A program made the translations under genes and the position numbers. Below the pieces are notes generated by a model. The model was not told the origin of the DNA and did not search any database. It saw nothing but the letters and a program-made list of their open reading frames with translations. Below are positions 1 to 8,871 of a DNA stretch of 64,000 nucleotides, one piece after another. Position 1 is the first letter of the stretch. Each line of letters opens with the position of its first letter. Source of the stretch: JAJCYX01 sp965243825 (lineage in GTDB: Bacteria > Chloroflexota > Dehalococcoidia > Lucifugimonadales > Lucifugimonadaceae); contig CBDEVT010000001.1 in the NCBI GenBank assembly GCA_965243825.1, positions 992,001-1,056,000 on the forward strand, written 5' to 3'.

Positions 1-2
1 GC

Positions 3-596
3 ACTGGCCGTCCGTTTTACAACAGACTGATTCCGTCGGGCCTCCAGAAAATCCCCGGACTGACAGAGAAGCTGCAGCAGGGCGGGCGTGTGCTTGAGCT
101 GGCATCCGGCGCAGGTGTTGGGTTGGTTAAGTTCTCTGAAATCTTCCCAAACGTTCAACTGACCGGGGTTGACGGCGACATCCACTCGGTCGGGATTGCG
201 AAAGAGCGAGTCCAGGTTGAAGGTGTTTCAGAAAGAGTTTCTCTGGTCCATTCAACTCTTGAGGACTATGTTGAGAAGGACACTTTCGATATGGCCTTCA
301 TAAACATCTCGATGCACGAGTGCAGGGACATCGACCAGGTGACCAAGAATGTTAAGAGTTCGCTGAAGGCTGGTGGCGTGTTTGTAATCTCTGACTTCCC
401 GTTTCCGGCAACACACGAAGGCCTGCGTACTATCCCGGCACGGGTGATGAGTGGAATCCAGTACTTCGAAGCCCAGATTGATGACCAGTTGGTGCCGACT
501 CAGGTATTCGTTGACTTACTCGAGTGTCACTACTTCGAAGACGTGAAAGCATTCGACTTAACTCCGGTTCACAACCTGATCTTCGGCAGGAAGTAG
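3..596 (+). CDS. Class I SAM-dependent methyltransferase, 5' end outside window
   Basis: The reading frame is open from the first bases of the window to the stop at 594-596, so the gene is cut by the window edge; the GTG at 90 is only an internal codon. The glycine-rich SAM motif I reads VLELASGAGVG, followed by an acidic residue at the end of beta 2 (TGVDGD) and the post-motif segment LKAGGVFVISDFPF. This is the usual Rossmann order of a class I methyltransferase. The substrate cannot be read from sequence. The lead-in (TEKLQQGGRVLELASG) resembles methyltransferases that carry an N-terminal winged helix, which would lie outside the window. It is followed by a repeat-bearing spacer and a convergent second methyltransferase. 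Confidence 0.85.
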   Translation, partial: TGRPFYNRLIPSGLQKIPGLTEKLQQGGRVLELASGAGVGLVKFSEIFPNVQLTGVDGDIHSVGIAKERVQVEGVSERVSLVHSTLEDYVEKDTFDMAFINISMHECRDIDQVTKNVKSSLKAGGVFVISDFPFPATHEGLRTIPARVMSGIQYFEAQIDDQLVPTQVFVDLLECHYFEDVKAFDLTPVHNLIFGRK

Positions 597-670
597 AACA
601 GCGATTATTCGAAGGAAACCAGGCCACGGACGGACCGTCTGCGGCCCAGTTTTCACCTGCTGGTTAGATG

Positions 671-705
671 GAACTGAGGGGATGATAGGCAGAACTTTCC
701 GAGAT
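671..705 (+). repeat. Dispersed repeat, copy 1
   Basis: This 35-bp stretch matches 4195-4229 at 33 of 35 positions; the core GGGATGATAGGCAGAAC is identical. It lies in the spacer between two convergent methyltransferase genes. Unlike copy 2 it has no inverted partner arm nearby. Function is unknown. Confidence 0.7.
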
Positions 706-765
706 CAGTTCGGATTGGTTTGAACTGAAGGATATCGACCTGCGAGTACTGGAACGGCGCAACCA

Positions 766-1527
766 CTACAGACCGAACTTGACGACCAACTCTGGGCCTT
801 CACCATACTCTTCACCGGCGTAACCGCCCCAGGTATCGGTTATTACGAAGCCGCGTTCTTCAACCAGCCCGATAAGTTCATCCGGGTAGTAGCAACGCAT
901 CGCTATCTTCATTACCGCTTCATCGACCAGTTCGGTGCCATCCCACATCCGGTAAATGAGCTCCGGATAGACCGTGAGCGTGTCTTCGTTGAAGCCAGCG
1001 TTACGATGATGACGTGTTAACCGTCCTCCCTCGAAGGGCACTTCCCAGTTGAACACTTCGTCACTGGATGCCCAGAAGTCGAACAAAGCGTCTCGTTCTC
1101 GATTTGGCCTGAACGCAGTGATGATGCATTTTGCGTGTGGATTGAGATGCGCTCGCACTGTGCCGAAGAATCCATCTACTTGAGAGTCCGACTCTAGATT
1201 CTGGAACATGCGAAATGGCGCAGTGATTAGGTCGAAGCCGCTATCGAGTTTTAGTGAGGAAGCTTCACCCAATTGAACCTTCGCTCGGAATTCCGGAATT
1301 GACCGGTGCGCCAGCTTTTCTCTGCAGATTTCAAGCATCGACTCAGAACGGTCAACACCCTGAATGAACCCACAATGGTCGACAAGCTGGGTCAGGACTC
1401 TACCCGTGCCGCAACCTAGCTCGAGCACAGCTGCCGTCTTGGAAGGGACCTGACCGATGTAGAAGTCGATGTCCTTGATTGTTAGGCTGCAGATCGTAGT
1501 AACGAGCTGCTCTTTGACGCTCGTCAC
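766..1527 (-). CDS. Class I SAM-dependent methyltransferase
   Basis: A 253-residue protein starting at GTG. Motif I is VLELGCGTGRV (about residues 35-45), the beta-2 acidic residue is in IQGVDRSESML, and motif IV is FDLITAPFRMFQNL. The FRMFQNL segment and the later DGTELVDEAVMKIAMRCYYPDEL resemble methyltransferase domain 25/41-type proteins acting on small molecules. The C-terminal strand (TWGGYAGEEYGEGPELVV) is typical for this group, and the length is normal. It is convergent with the methyltransferase before it and divergent from the TPR/LuxR regulator. Substrate unknown. Confidence 0.85.
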   Translation of the reverse strand: MTSVKEQLVTTICSLTIKDIDFYIGQVPSKTAAVLELGCGTGRVLTQLVDHCGFIQGVDRSESMLEICREKLAHRSIPEFRAKVQLGEASSLKLDSGFDLITAPFRMFQNLESDSQVDGFFGTVRAHLNPHAKCIITAFRPNRERDALFDFWASSDEVFNWEVPFEGGRLTRHHRNAGFNEDTLTVYPELIYRMWDGTELVDEAVMKIAMRCYYPDELIGLVEERGFVITDTWGGYAGEEYGEGPELVVKFGL

Positions 1528-1611
1528 GTTTGAATCGGGGAATGTTCTTCATTATTTAGGTATCGTGCGGTTCGGCCTGCGTGAATACGATCCTTTCCAA
1601 CGAACAATCAA

Positions 1612-3384
1612 TTGGCGTCCCAATCAAGCATCATCGACATTCTTCATAGAGTCGCATCTGGAAACCTCACTCCTGAAGAGGCGCACAATTGCATTATCGG
1701 CGCGGCCGCGACGTCCATGCGTGAAGGCAATTCTGCGTTGGCCAGTGGTTCAGTATCGCTGGCGCGAGTTCGCTTCGAGGCGGCCATCGAGGAGGCCGCG
1801 GCCGAGACGAATGAAGCCTTGAGGGCTGAGGCGCTGTTTGGCCTTGGCAAAACCCTCAACGCTTCAGACCACCGTTCAGGGACTCCGTTCATATGCGACG
1901 CATTTGATCTATTCGTCGAGAATCGATTGCCTGAGCGTGCCATTGAAGTCGCCAGACATCAAGGTGGATTCCCATACAACAGGAGAATCCTGGACATGGT
2001 CTCGCGGGCGGAAAAGTTGGCTGTGCAGGGGTCGCATGAGTGGATCGAACTCGTTTCGCGCTGGGCCGTAATGGAGATGGTCCTCCACGGTGACGAGGTT
2101 GAGGCCGAGAAGATGATGCAGTTGGCAATGTCTTACTCAGCATCAGCTGGCGATGCTCGAGCACAAGCCCTGGTTTATCAACGCAATGCAACACTGGCAT
2201 TCGGCACACTCCGATTTGACGAGAGCATGGAAAACAGTGTCGTTGCCGTTTCCAACGCACTGGCCACCGAAGATGCTGAACTGCTCTGTACCACGTCCCA
2301 GCTTGCCTCTAGAACCGCTTTAGTGCTCGGAAATCTTGACGCAGCCGAGCACTACACTGAGATCTACCTGTCGGCGGCGAAGCGATGGGCTAGTCCGTTT
2401 GAGCTGTTTTCAGCCCAATATCTGTATGCAGAACGTCTTGTTGCAACGGGACATTGGTCTGATGCTGACATGGCTCTGGACCAGGCATCTCGCATCTCTG
2501 GACTGGATGAGGAATACCGACACGTCGCCTCCGCATTGCAAGCTCTTGTCCTTGCGGAAACCGGGGACAAAGACATGGCCAGCCAAATCCTCAGCTCAAT
2601 TGCTGATTCAGTTCTTCAATCAGCAGAGAGACCGAACATTGACCTGTCATTGATGCTGCGAGGCCACGCCGCCCGTATGGCTCTTCTCCCAACCCAAACG
2701 CTAGAGAAACTGGGGATTCGCAACCGTGCCTGGCTGGATGCCGGACTTCCGGCTGCTGTGCATAACACCGCGTTGCTGGCCGAATACATTGTCGCGTTCC
2801 AGTGCCGGCAGCGTGAGGATGCCGAAATCATGCTGAATCGTGAGTTGGAGGTCACCCGGGACGGCATCGTCACCGCGGCGCGTATGTGGTGTTCCAACCA
2901 TTATCGTGGATACGGCTTTGCCGCGGCTGAGCGTTGGATAGACGCTGCGAACGAATTCGAAGAGGCGCTCAGGGTATATTCTCGATCGGGGATGCGACCA
3001 CCAGCCGTCTGGTGCGCCGTTGACTACGCAGAAATGTCGCTGCGCTCAGGCCGCAAGACAATCAAAGGTAGGGCGATCACGGAACTGCTGAGAAGCGAGA
3101 AAGCCGCCGCTGAACTCGGGATGAAGATGGCACTCGAAGCCATTGCTCGAATCCGTGGATCGCTCGGAGTGCGAGCCCGGGATGAGACGGGCCTGACTGC
3201 GCGTGAATTAGAGGTTCTTAGTTACATCGCACTTGGAATGACCAACGCGGAGATTGCCAGCGAGCTGACGATCTCGGAAAACACAGTCCGCAGCCATATC
3301 AAGAACATCTATTCACGGCTTGGTGTGTCTACTAGAGCCGAGGCAACCGCGCACTCAATGCGGTCATCGTCGCCACACGCATAA
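1612..3384 (+). CDS. TPR-array transcriptional regulator with LuxR-type HTH
   Basis: A 590-residue protein. The TTG at 1612 is chosen because an in-frame TGA at 1582 leaves almost no room upstream. The body (about 30-510) is helical with TPR-like pairs rich in Ala/Leu. The C-terminus (about 528-585) is a LuxR/GerE helix-turn-helix: LTARELEVLSYIALG, then NAEIASELTISENTVRSHI. There is no Walker A, so it is like a MalT/LAL regulator without the ATPase domain, and the signal is probably a protein or ligand bound by the TPR part. It ends directly in a strong terminator, so it appears monocistronic. The longer regulator at 5710-8871 shares the same C-terminal architecture. Confidence 0.85.
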   Translation: MASQSSIIDILHRVASGNLTPEEAHNCIIGAAATSMREGNSALASGSVSLARVRFEAAIEEAAAETNEALRAEALFGLGKTLNASDHRSGTPFICDAFDLFVENRLPERAIEVARHQGGFPYNRRILDMVSRAEKLAVQGSHEWIELVSRWAVMEMVLHGDEVEAEKMMQLAMSYSASAGDARAQALVYQRNATLAFGTLRFDESMENSVVAVSNALATEDAELLCTTSQLASRTALVLGNLDAAEHYTEIYLSAAKRWASPFELFSAQYLYAERLVATGHWSDADMALDQASRISGLDEEYRHVASALQALVLAETGDKDMASQILSSIADSVLQSAERPNIDLSLMLRGHAARMALLPTQTLEKLGIRNRAWLDAGLPAAVHNTALLAEYIVAFQCRQREDAEIMLNRELEVTRDGIVTAARMWCSNHYRGYGFAAAERWIDAANEFEEALRVYSRSGMRPPAVWCAVDYAEMSLRSGRKTIKGRAITELLRSEKAAAELGMKMALEAIARIRGSLGVRARDETGLTARELEVLSYIALGMTNAEIASELTISENTVRSHIKNIYSRLGVSTRAEATAHSMRSSSPHA

Positions 3385-3408
3385 ACCACCCGTACGGGTG
3401 GGGTTTTC
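3384..3408 (+). terminator. Rho-independent terminator of the LuxR/TPR gene
   Basis: The stop codon TAA (3382-3384) runs into a hairpin with CCACCC (3386-3391) pairing with GGGTGG (3396-3401) around a GTAC centre, followed by GGTTTT. The flanking AAA before and TTT after extend the stem, so it could act in both directions. Confidence 0.8.
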
Positions 3409-3470
3409 TGCAAGCACTTGCCTGATCGTTGGCCTCGGGCCGATTGGCCCAACCACTTTAGGAGGTCAGC

Positions 3471-4067
3471 ATGACTCAGATTGGAAGAACCCGGCGGTTG
3501 ATGGCGATCCTGGCCCTGGTCGCCATCACGATCGCGGGTGGACTCGCTATCCAGGACACAGGTGCATCTGCCCGCGGCGAAAATCAGGCTTTCATGGGCA
3601 ATTGGGAAACCGACGTGGTTTCGTTGAATGAAGACAGTTGGGTATTCGGCGGGCCGTCACCGCTACTGGACATCGTCCTTGAAGGTGATAGTGACTTGCG
3701 AATCCTCACACCCGGTCGAGGCCGCGGTGTGCTGCGGAACTCAGAGGTCCGCTGGCACGCGGTCGATGACTTCACGGAGATCCTTGCATGGATGGAAGAA
3801 CCAGAAGAAACCAGAGGCCTAAGACCCTGCGCAGTACGACTTTCAGGAGATGGAGTTCTGACTGCTGCGAACGGCGACGAGATTCACTTCGAGGCCGTTT
3901 GGGGTTCGGCTTGCCCTGGCGACGAACGAGGTGACCGGATCCGAGGTCTCTGGAAGGTTGTAGGTGGAACGGGGCAGTTCCAGGGTGCCACTGGCTGGAT
4001 AAACACCTGGGGATACGGTGGAGGTGGTGTGGCCAATGAAGTCGTCTTCGGATGGATTGATCGGTAG
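3471..4067 (+). CDS. Exported beta-barrel-like protein of unknown function
   Basis: A 198-residue protein. The start ATG is preceded by a clear Shine-Dalgarno (TAGGAGG at 3460-3466). Residues 1-35 form a signal peptide (basic start, hydrophobic LMAILALVAITIAGG, then Ala-rich before mature RGENQAF). The mature part is beta-rich. The C-terminal GGTGQFQGATGWINTWG resembles the GTGxFxGATG turn seen in allene-oxide-cyclase-like or lipocalin-like barrels, which gives a fold hint and not a function. Cysteines in RPCAV and GSACPGD could form a disulfide. It stands alone after a terminator. Confidence 0.75.
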   Translation: MTQIGRTRRLMAILALVAITIAGGLAIQDTGASARGENQAFMGNWETDVVSLNEDSWVFGGPSPLLDIVLEGDSDLRILTPGRGRGVLRNSEVRWHAVDDFTEILAWMEEPEETRGLRPCAVRLSGDGVLTAANGDEIHFEAVWGSACPGDERGDRIRGLWKVVGGTGQFQGATGWINTWGYGGGGVANEVVFGWIDR

Positions 4068-4149
4068 CCACGACCTGACGCATTGATGACGACATCGAGG
4101 CTGGCTGTTGATCGCGTGATCCAGCCAGCCTTGTAGTTGATTTTGATTG

Positions 4150-4229
4150 GTTCTGCCTATCATCCCTTCTGGTTTTCTGTCAGTTCAGAATCTGGAGCTG
4201 AGGGGATGATAGGCAGAACTTTTCGAGAT
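4150..4229. repeat. Dispersed repeat copy 2 with inverted arm (stem-loop)
   Basis: The core GGGATGATAGGCAGAAC at 4203-4219 is mirrored exactly by its reverse complement at 4150-4166, giving 17-bp arms around a 36-base loop. The right arm plus flanks (4195-4229) matches copy 1 at 671-705. A shorter 14-bp piece (GGAGCTGAGGGGAT) recurs at 9027-9040. The rest of 4068-4406 holds no gene; the terminator at its right end is listed separately. Confidence 0.7.
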
Positions 4230-4356
4230 GTGTTCGACATCTTGAATCATGAGTCGAGGAAGAGCCTCCAGGTCGAAGCACGATCCGATGTACACGGTGG
4301 CTAGTCCTACGACCTATGTGTCAGTGAGCGCTCCGTTCCGGTCTGCAATTCGTGAA

Positions 4357-4384
4357 ACCGCCTCCGGCCCAAGCCAGAGGCGGT
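4357..4384 (-). terminator. Terminator for the minus-strand exported protein gene
   Basis: ACCGCCTC (4357-4364) pairs with GAGGCGGT (4377-4384) around a 12-base loop. On the minus strand the stem is followed by a short T run (TTTC). It lies just downstream of the gene ending at 4407. Confidence 0.6.
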
Positions 4385-4406
4385 CCTTGTGGTCGTTTCG
4401 GCGAGA

Positions 4407-4931
4407 CTAGGGCGCGTCTTTGCCGACGCATGCAATGTGTCCACTGGTCAGATTGATGTCAACGACAGGGACTCCGTCATGCATCACCACGTGAATGGTC
4501 GTCGGCACCATCTCGGTCTGGTGCTGGTCATTCCTGACATGGACCTGTCCAGCGATATGGAATATGTCCACTCCACTGGACAGCGAGTGATCAACGACGA
4601 TTCTCCGATTGAAGCCAGTGAAGACGTTGCCACCGCCGTAGTCAATCACAACATCACCTCGTACATTGACGGTTCGATTCGTGCCTCCAGATCCGTTCTC
4701 GCTTTCACGGATGATCAGCACACCATCGAAGGTGAAATCGCCTTCAGGACCACACGAATCCGTGGCTGGGTCGGTCACAAAGTGTTCTTGAATATGAAGC
4801 GGCACAATAATCGCCGGCCCACCTGCAGAAACACGCTCGCTGTTTCCAATGACGAGTGCGAATCCCACGGTCATAGCTAGCACTACCAAACCGAGGGGAA
4901 GCATTCTCGCCATACGAACTGATACAGACAT
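4407..4931 (-). CDS. Secreted protein, paralogue of the next gene
   Basis: I start the gene at ATG 4929-4931 because an SD-like GAGGTGAC lies 5-6 bases upstream; the frame is open to 4997 but that extension would hide the signal peptide. The result is 174 residues. A signal peptide (MARMLPLGLVVLAMTVGFAL) precedes a small beta-rich domain. It shares the order VIPL, C, DGxLxIRE, SGGTxR, xGFxxxxR and a C-terminal CVGK with the protein at 5081-5572. One cysteine near the start and one near the end of the mature chain are conserved, suggesting a disulfide-stapled fold. Function unknown. Confidence 0.75.
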   Translation of the reverse strand: MSVSVRMARMLPLGLVVLAMTVGFALVIGNSERVSAGGPAIIVPLHIQEHFVTDPATDSCGPEGDFTFDGVLIIRESENGSGGTNRTVNVRGDVVIDYGGGNVFTGFNRRIVVDHSLSSGVDIFHIAGQVHVRNDQHQTEMVPTTIHVVMHDGVPVVDINLTSGHIACVGKDAP

Positions 4932-5080
4932 GGTCGTCACCTCTTCCGATTCAAACTGTTCGCCGGGAATCAATGCATCATCCATTCCAGCAACCAATCC
5001 GAATCGTCAGATGTGACGACCTTGAAGCCTGTGTCTGTTCGATTTTTGTGCGAGCAGCAGACTGGAGTTGTGCGGTGATT

Positions 5081-5572
5081 TTACGAGGGTTTACCTACGC
5101 ATCTTCCCTCAGAGCCAACTCGATCGACCTTTACGTGTCCGTCAACTGCTACGTGGAGTTGCCACAGACCTGTTCCCTGTACCACTTGCTGGGTTGTGGG
5201 ATTACGGACCAGGTCGTTGACGGCAATTGCTGAGACAATAACGCCGCCGGAGGTCGATATTTCAGTACCTGACCTAGTAGTCGATCCGACAAAACCCTCT
5301 GTGTCCCACATGTCCGCGAACAGGGTCAAGTGGCGATGTGTTCCGCCTGATTCATCCGTCGTTTCTCGAATAGTTAGGGTTCCGTCGACCGTTACTGTTG
5401 CAGCTTGACCAGTGCACGGATGAGTTGTGTCAAAGGAAAACACTAGCGGTATTACTACTGCCTGGCTTGATGCCTCTGCCCGAGCCGGACCGGCAAGCAC
5501 AGCGATGGCGACTACAGCGACAATTGACAGCACGGACAACAAGCGAATGTTGATGATTCGGCTGATGCTCAC
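5081..5572 (-). CDS. Secreted protein, paralogue of the previous gene
   Basis: A 163-residue protein with GTG start and an AGGAG ribosome site six bases upstream. The signal peptide (LLSVLSIVAVVAIAVLAG, cleavage near ARAEA) is followed by a domain aligning with the 4407-4931 product: AVVIPLVF, a Cys in HPCTG, TVDGTLTIRET, SGGTHRH, EGFVGSTTR and a terminal CVGKP. The two genes are tandem on the same strand, 149 bp apart, and probably arose by duplication. No known family is recognised. They lie downstream of the large LuxR regulator in the same direction. Confidence 0.75.
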   Translation of the reverse strand: MSISRIINIRLLSVLSIVAVVAIAVLAGPARAEASSQAVVIPLVFSFDTTHPCTGQAATVTVDGTLTIRETTDESGGTHRHLTLFADMWDTEGFVGSTTRSGTEISTSGGVIVSAIAVNDLVRNPTTQQVVQGTGLWQLHVAVDGHVKVDRVGSEGRCVGKPS

Positions 5573-5709
5573 TTGATACTCCTGTGAATACTGATGATTC
5601 GCCGGGATTGGTGAGCGTTAGTGAATAGTCTCCAAGGGCTAGCGCCCTCAGTACATCAGATGATTTGCCTTGTTGAGATATTGAGCGGCCTGACCGATCC
5701 GCCAGTCAG

Positions 5710-8700
5710 CTACGCGAGCTTGACTCGGTGGGCATAAGCCACAGCTTCCGTGCGATTGATTGTCTGGGTTTTCTGCAGGATGTTGCGCATATGAGTTGCA
5801 ACAGTGCTGGGTGCAAGGTGCAACGAGCTTGATATTTGGCCGTTCGTCAAGCCCTGGACAGCCAGTCTCAATACTTCGATTTCTCGTTCTGATAGCCCAT
5901 CGGGATAAGTGATCGTCGCTTCGCGTTCGTTATTCTGCTGCAGGTCTCTCAGCAGGTCCGCAAGTGCAATCATTCCGATCTGGTCACATATTCCAAGAGC
6001 ACGCTCAATTAACTTTGAGGCTGCGTACCTGTCACGAGGCTCCCGCCTTTGCAGCAGCGTCGATGCGTAGTCGTGTGCGGTGTGGGCCAATTCAGGCGTG
6101 TACCCAGCCTTATCCAGAAAAGTCATGGCTGTCTCGAAGTATTCGATAGCCTGATTGATATCGCCTGCACCAACAGCGATCCTTCCCAACGCTCGGTGGA
6201 ACGACATAGCCATCATGAAGTCTCCGGCTAAAATGTTTAGCCCGTCTTCAGAAGCAGGGTGCAGTTTTTTCAGATACTCTGCGGCTTCGCATTGATTCCC
6301 TCGGTCCACTGCCTCGAACGCCGCTGCCGTCCATTTCAAAATCTGTACTCGATGAGGCAAAGACTCATTTAAGTCGGCGACCGGGAAGGCAACGACAGCC
6401 GCCCGAAACATCGCGCGATATTTCTCTCGTCTTGTCAGCGAAGCTATGCGTGCCAGCATCAAGGAAATTGAGACCGAGCGCTTAAGGCCGCGGTCTCCGT
6501 GCCGTGAGACCTTGCTGAATCCTTCCAAACCGATACTGAGGGCCATTTCACCAGCTTCGGACTCCCCGCGCTCAAAGTGGAGCAACGCCAGGTTGGCATA
6601 GTCGGCAAGTCCACTTGATTCCGGGACGAGTCCGGCTGTTAGTTGCTTCATGTACTTCAGCGACTCGTCCCATCGCCCAAGTGTGTAAGAGAGTTTGCCG
6701 CGCAGATCTGCAGATTGGACGATTCGGAACTGGTGCCGCAATTCAGAGGCCAATTCCAGGTATGCGTTGGCATAGCGCTCTGCTTCTTCTGGGGCCCCTT
6801 CGCACAGCGCGGCATGTCCAGTCCAGTAAAGGGCATGACCAACGGCGTGGCGATCGTCGATGAACGACGAGAAGCTGAGTGCCAGACGCCCGGATTCGAG
6901 AGCTTCCCATGGTCTCAGGAGCATCATTTGTTGCGTCACTCGACGGGCATATGTCCACACTCGGAGAAGATGGGAATTGTGTTGGTTCGCAATTGCAAGA
7001 GCACGCTCGAAATCGATCGTGCCTAAATCGGATTTGCCGAGTCTTGTTGTTATAAGCAGTGCGCGCCGAGACAGTAGCCAGCCCATCTCCAGTGAGTTCG
7101 GCTCCGCTAGTTCGATTGCTCGTTCGATCAGTGTCAACCACGTGCTGGACCCCCACGGGTAGGGATGTGTAGCCATAGAGACCGCGGCGGCCGTCTCGCC
7201 GGCAGCGACGTAGGTGTCGAACGCCCTAACCATCGATTCCACCGACGGCGCGAGCATCTCGAACGCAACCTGTGCTCTGCCAAGCGCGAAGTACACATCT
7301 CCTTTCTGCTTACTGGGAGCGAGGTTTTCGACAAGGTTGCTGGCCTTTGTCAATGCATCCAACGCATCGGCATAAGCCAGCTTTTCGAGAGCTCTCTCTC
7401 CGGCCGCATGCAAGTGACTGATGACATCGGCGGTCCTCAGCAGAGGCGAGGCCTCATAGGCGTGGTATGCCAGTTCTGCTGTGTGCTCGCCGCCTCGTTC
7501 GGTCTGCAGCTCGATGTGCCTGACTATTGCGGTATGCATGCCGAGTCGATCTGTGTCTGGAATCTCCGAACGTAAAGCCTGACGGGTTAGAGAGTGCTCG
7601 AAACTGTAGCGCCCAGGCCTGCCTGGTACTCGTATTACGAGGCCTGAGTCAGATGCCTGGTCAAGCAGACTGAGTAGTTCTTCAACACTCCTGCCGGGTA
7701 GCGCAATGTGCAGTAGGTCTATTCCAAACTCTCTGCCAATGACTGACGCTGCGCCTAGAATTTCGCGGGTGTCATTGCCCAGTTTGTCGACCCGGGACCG
7801 TACGATTTCCTGCACGCTCCGTGGCAAATGAATGCCGTCTGCCAGACCTGATTCTCCAACGTCATGCACTGCCAGTGAAATATCGCGAATTACGCCGGCG
7901 AACTCTTTGATGAATAGCGGATTGCCTTCGGCAACTGCAATTACCTGACGACACATTTGAGGAGCGATTGATGTCGAAGCCGACAACTGGAGAAGATCGA
8001 TAGCATCCGAATCTGAAATCCCGTTCAGGTGTATTCTGCCGTGCTCGAATCGGACGGAGTCTGTTCCTAAAAGTTGTTTCCCATCATCCAACTCACGCGT
8101 CGTAATTACGACTGCTATTCGGTACTCTCCAATAGCATCGAGGAAGTAGCGGAGTAGTTCGACTGAGGCTTGATCCGCCCAATGAAGATTCTCGAGTATC
8201 AGCAATCCCGCTGGGTTGGCTAGCCCGATTGAAATCAGCTCCGCAACGGCCGAGTAGAGTTCAAAAGGGCTCGATAGCCTGCGCCTCGCAACCTGTGGAT
8301 TCCGCTGCGGGGGGACGATATCAAGCTGAGACAAAGCGGGCCAATCAATTGACTCGGGAAGACCTGTCCCTCGCCTTACAAAATCGCTCAGTACAGCACG
8401 GCATACCTGAATCCAAGGCCAGTACGGAGGCGATCCCTCCTGTTCAGTACACCAACCGGTCTGCACTGCAATATTTCGGACTCGGGAGCTGGCGACAAGC
8501 TCTCTAACTAACGTGGTTTTTCCGATTCCAGGAGGTCCGGCCAGCCATGTGATTGAAGATTGACCAGCCTCAAGCGAATCAAGTATTTCGTTGAGTTGTC
8601 CGAGTTCTTCGGCGTATCCAAAAATTTCTGCTGCGGATCCAGCTGAAAATTCCTCACCTGATTCGTAGGCCCGATCAAGCCGGACGCCCCCACTTCGACC

Positions 8701-8871
8701 ACGTGAAGAATGGATGGCAACTCCGTTCTGGCGCAGTGCCGCAATGTCAGAGTTGATGGTTCGTGTCGTGACACCGAGAATTCGGGCCAGTTCGCTTGTG
8801 GTCGAACCCGTGTGTCGACGGCGAAGTATCTCGTAGATCTGAGTTCGGCGCTGTGAAGAATCCGTAGCCAT
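5710..8871 (-). CDS. Giant LuxR-family ATPase regulator with an extra N-terminal HTH
   Basis: A 1053-residue protein. Residues 5-65 form a DeoR/HTH_11-type winged helix (STTSELARILGVTTRTINSD, then a wing with SSRGRSGGVRL). An AAA_16/STAND ATPase follows: Walker A GPPGIGKTTL at 112-121, Walker B-like LLILENLHWAD near 225. A long TPR-like helical region runs to about 980, and the C-terminus (about 993-1050) is a LuxR HTH (LSEREIEVLRLAVQG). MalT/LAL regulators normally have only the C-terminal HTH, so two DNA-binding ends on one chain is unusual. It could loop DNA between two sites, or use the first HTH for autoregulation. Its target is unknown; the secreted-protein genes downstream are candidates. 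Confidence 0.88.
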   Translation of the reverse strand: MATDSSQRRTQIYEILRRRHTGSTTSELARILGVTTRTINSDIAALRQNGVAIHSSRGRSGGVRLDRAYESGEEFSAGSAAEIFGYAEELGQLNEILDSLEAGQSSITWLAGPPGIGKTTLVRELVASSRVRNIAVQTGWCTEQEGSPPYWPWIQVCRAVLSDFVRRGTGLPESIDWPALSQLDIVPPQRNPQVARRRLSSPFELYSAVAELISIGLANPAGLLILENLHWADQASVELLRYFLDAIGEYRIAVVITTRELDDGKQLLGTDSVRFEHGRIHLNGISDSDAIDLLQLSASTSIAPQMCRQVIAVAEGNPLFIKEFAGVIRDISLAVHDVGESGLADGIHLPRSVQEIVRSRVDKLGNDTREILGAASVIGREFGIDLLHIALPGRSVEELLSLLDQASDSGLVIRVPGRPGRYSFEHSLTRQALRSEIPDTDRLGMHTAIVRHIELQTERGGEHTAELAYHAYEASPLLRTADVISHLHAAGERALEKLAYADALDALTKASNLVENLAPSKQKGDVYFALGRAQVAFEMLAPSVESMVRAFDTYVAAGETAAAVSMATHPYPWGSSTWLTLIERAIELAEPNSLEMGWLLSRRALLITTRLGKSDLGTIDFERALAIANQHNSHLLRVWTYARRVTQQMMLLRPWEALESGRLALSFSSFIDDRHAVGHALYWTGHAALCEGAPEEAERYANAYLELASELRHQFRIVQSADLRGKLSYTLGRWDESLKYMKQLTAGLVPESSGLADYANLALLHFERGESEAGEMALSIGLEGFSKVSRHGDRGLKRSVSISLMLARIASLTRREKYRAMFRAAVVAFPVADLNESLPHRVQILKWTAAAFEAVDRGNQCEAAEYLKKLHPASEDGLNILAGDFMMAMSFHRALGRIAVGAGDINQAIEYFETAMTFLDKAGYTPELAHTAHDYASTLLQRREPRDRYAASKLIERALGICDQIGMIALADLLRDLQQNNEREATITYPDGLSEREIEVLRLAVQGLTNGQISSSLHLAPSTVATHMRNILQKTQTINRTEAVAYAHRVKLA

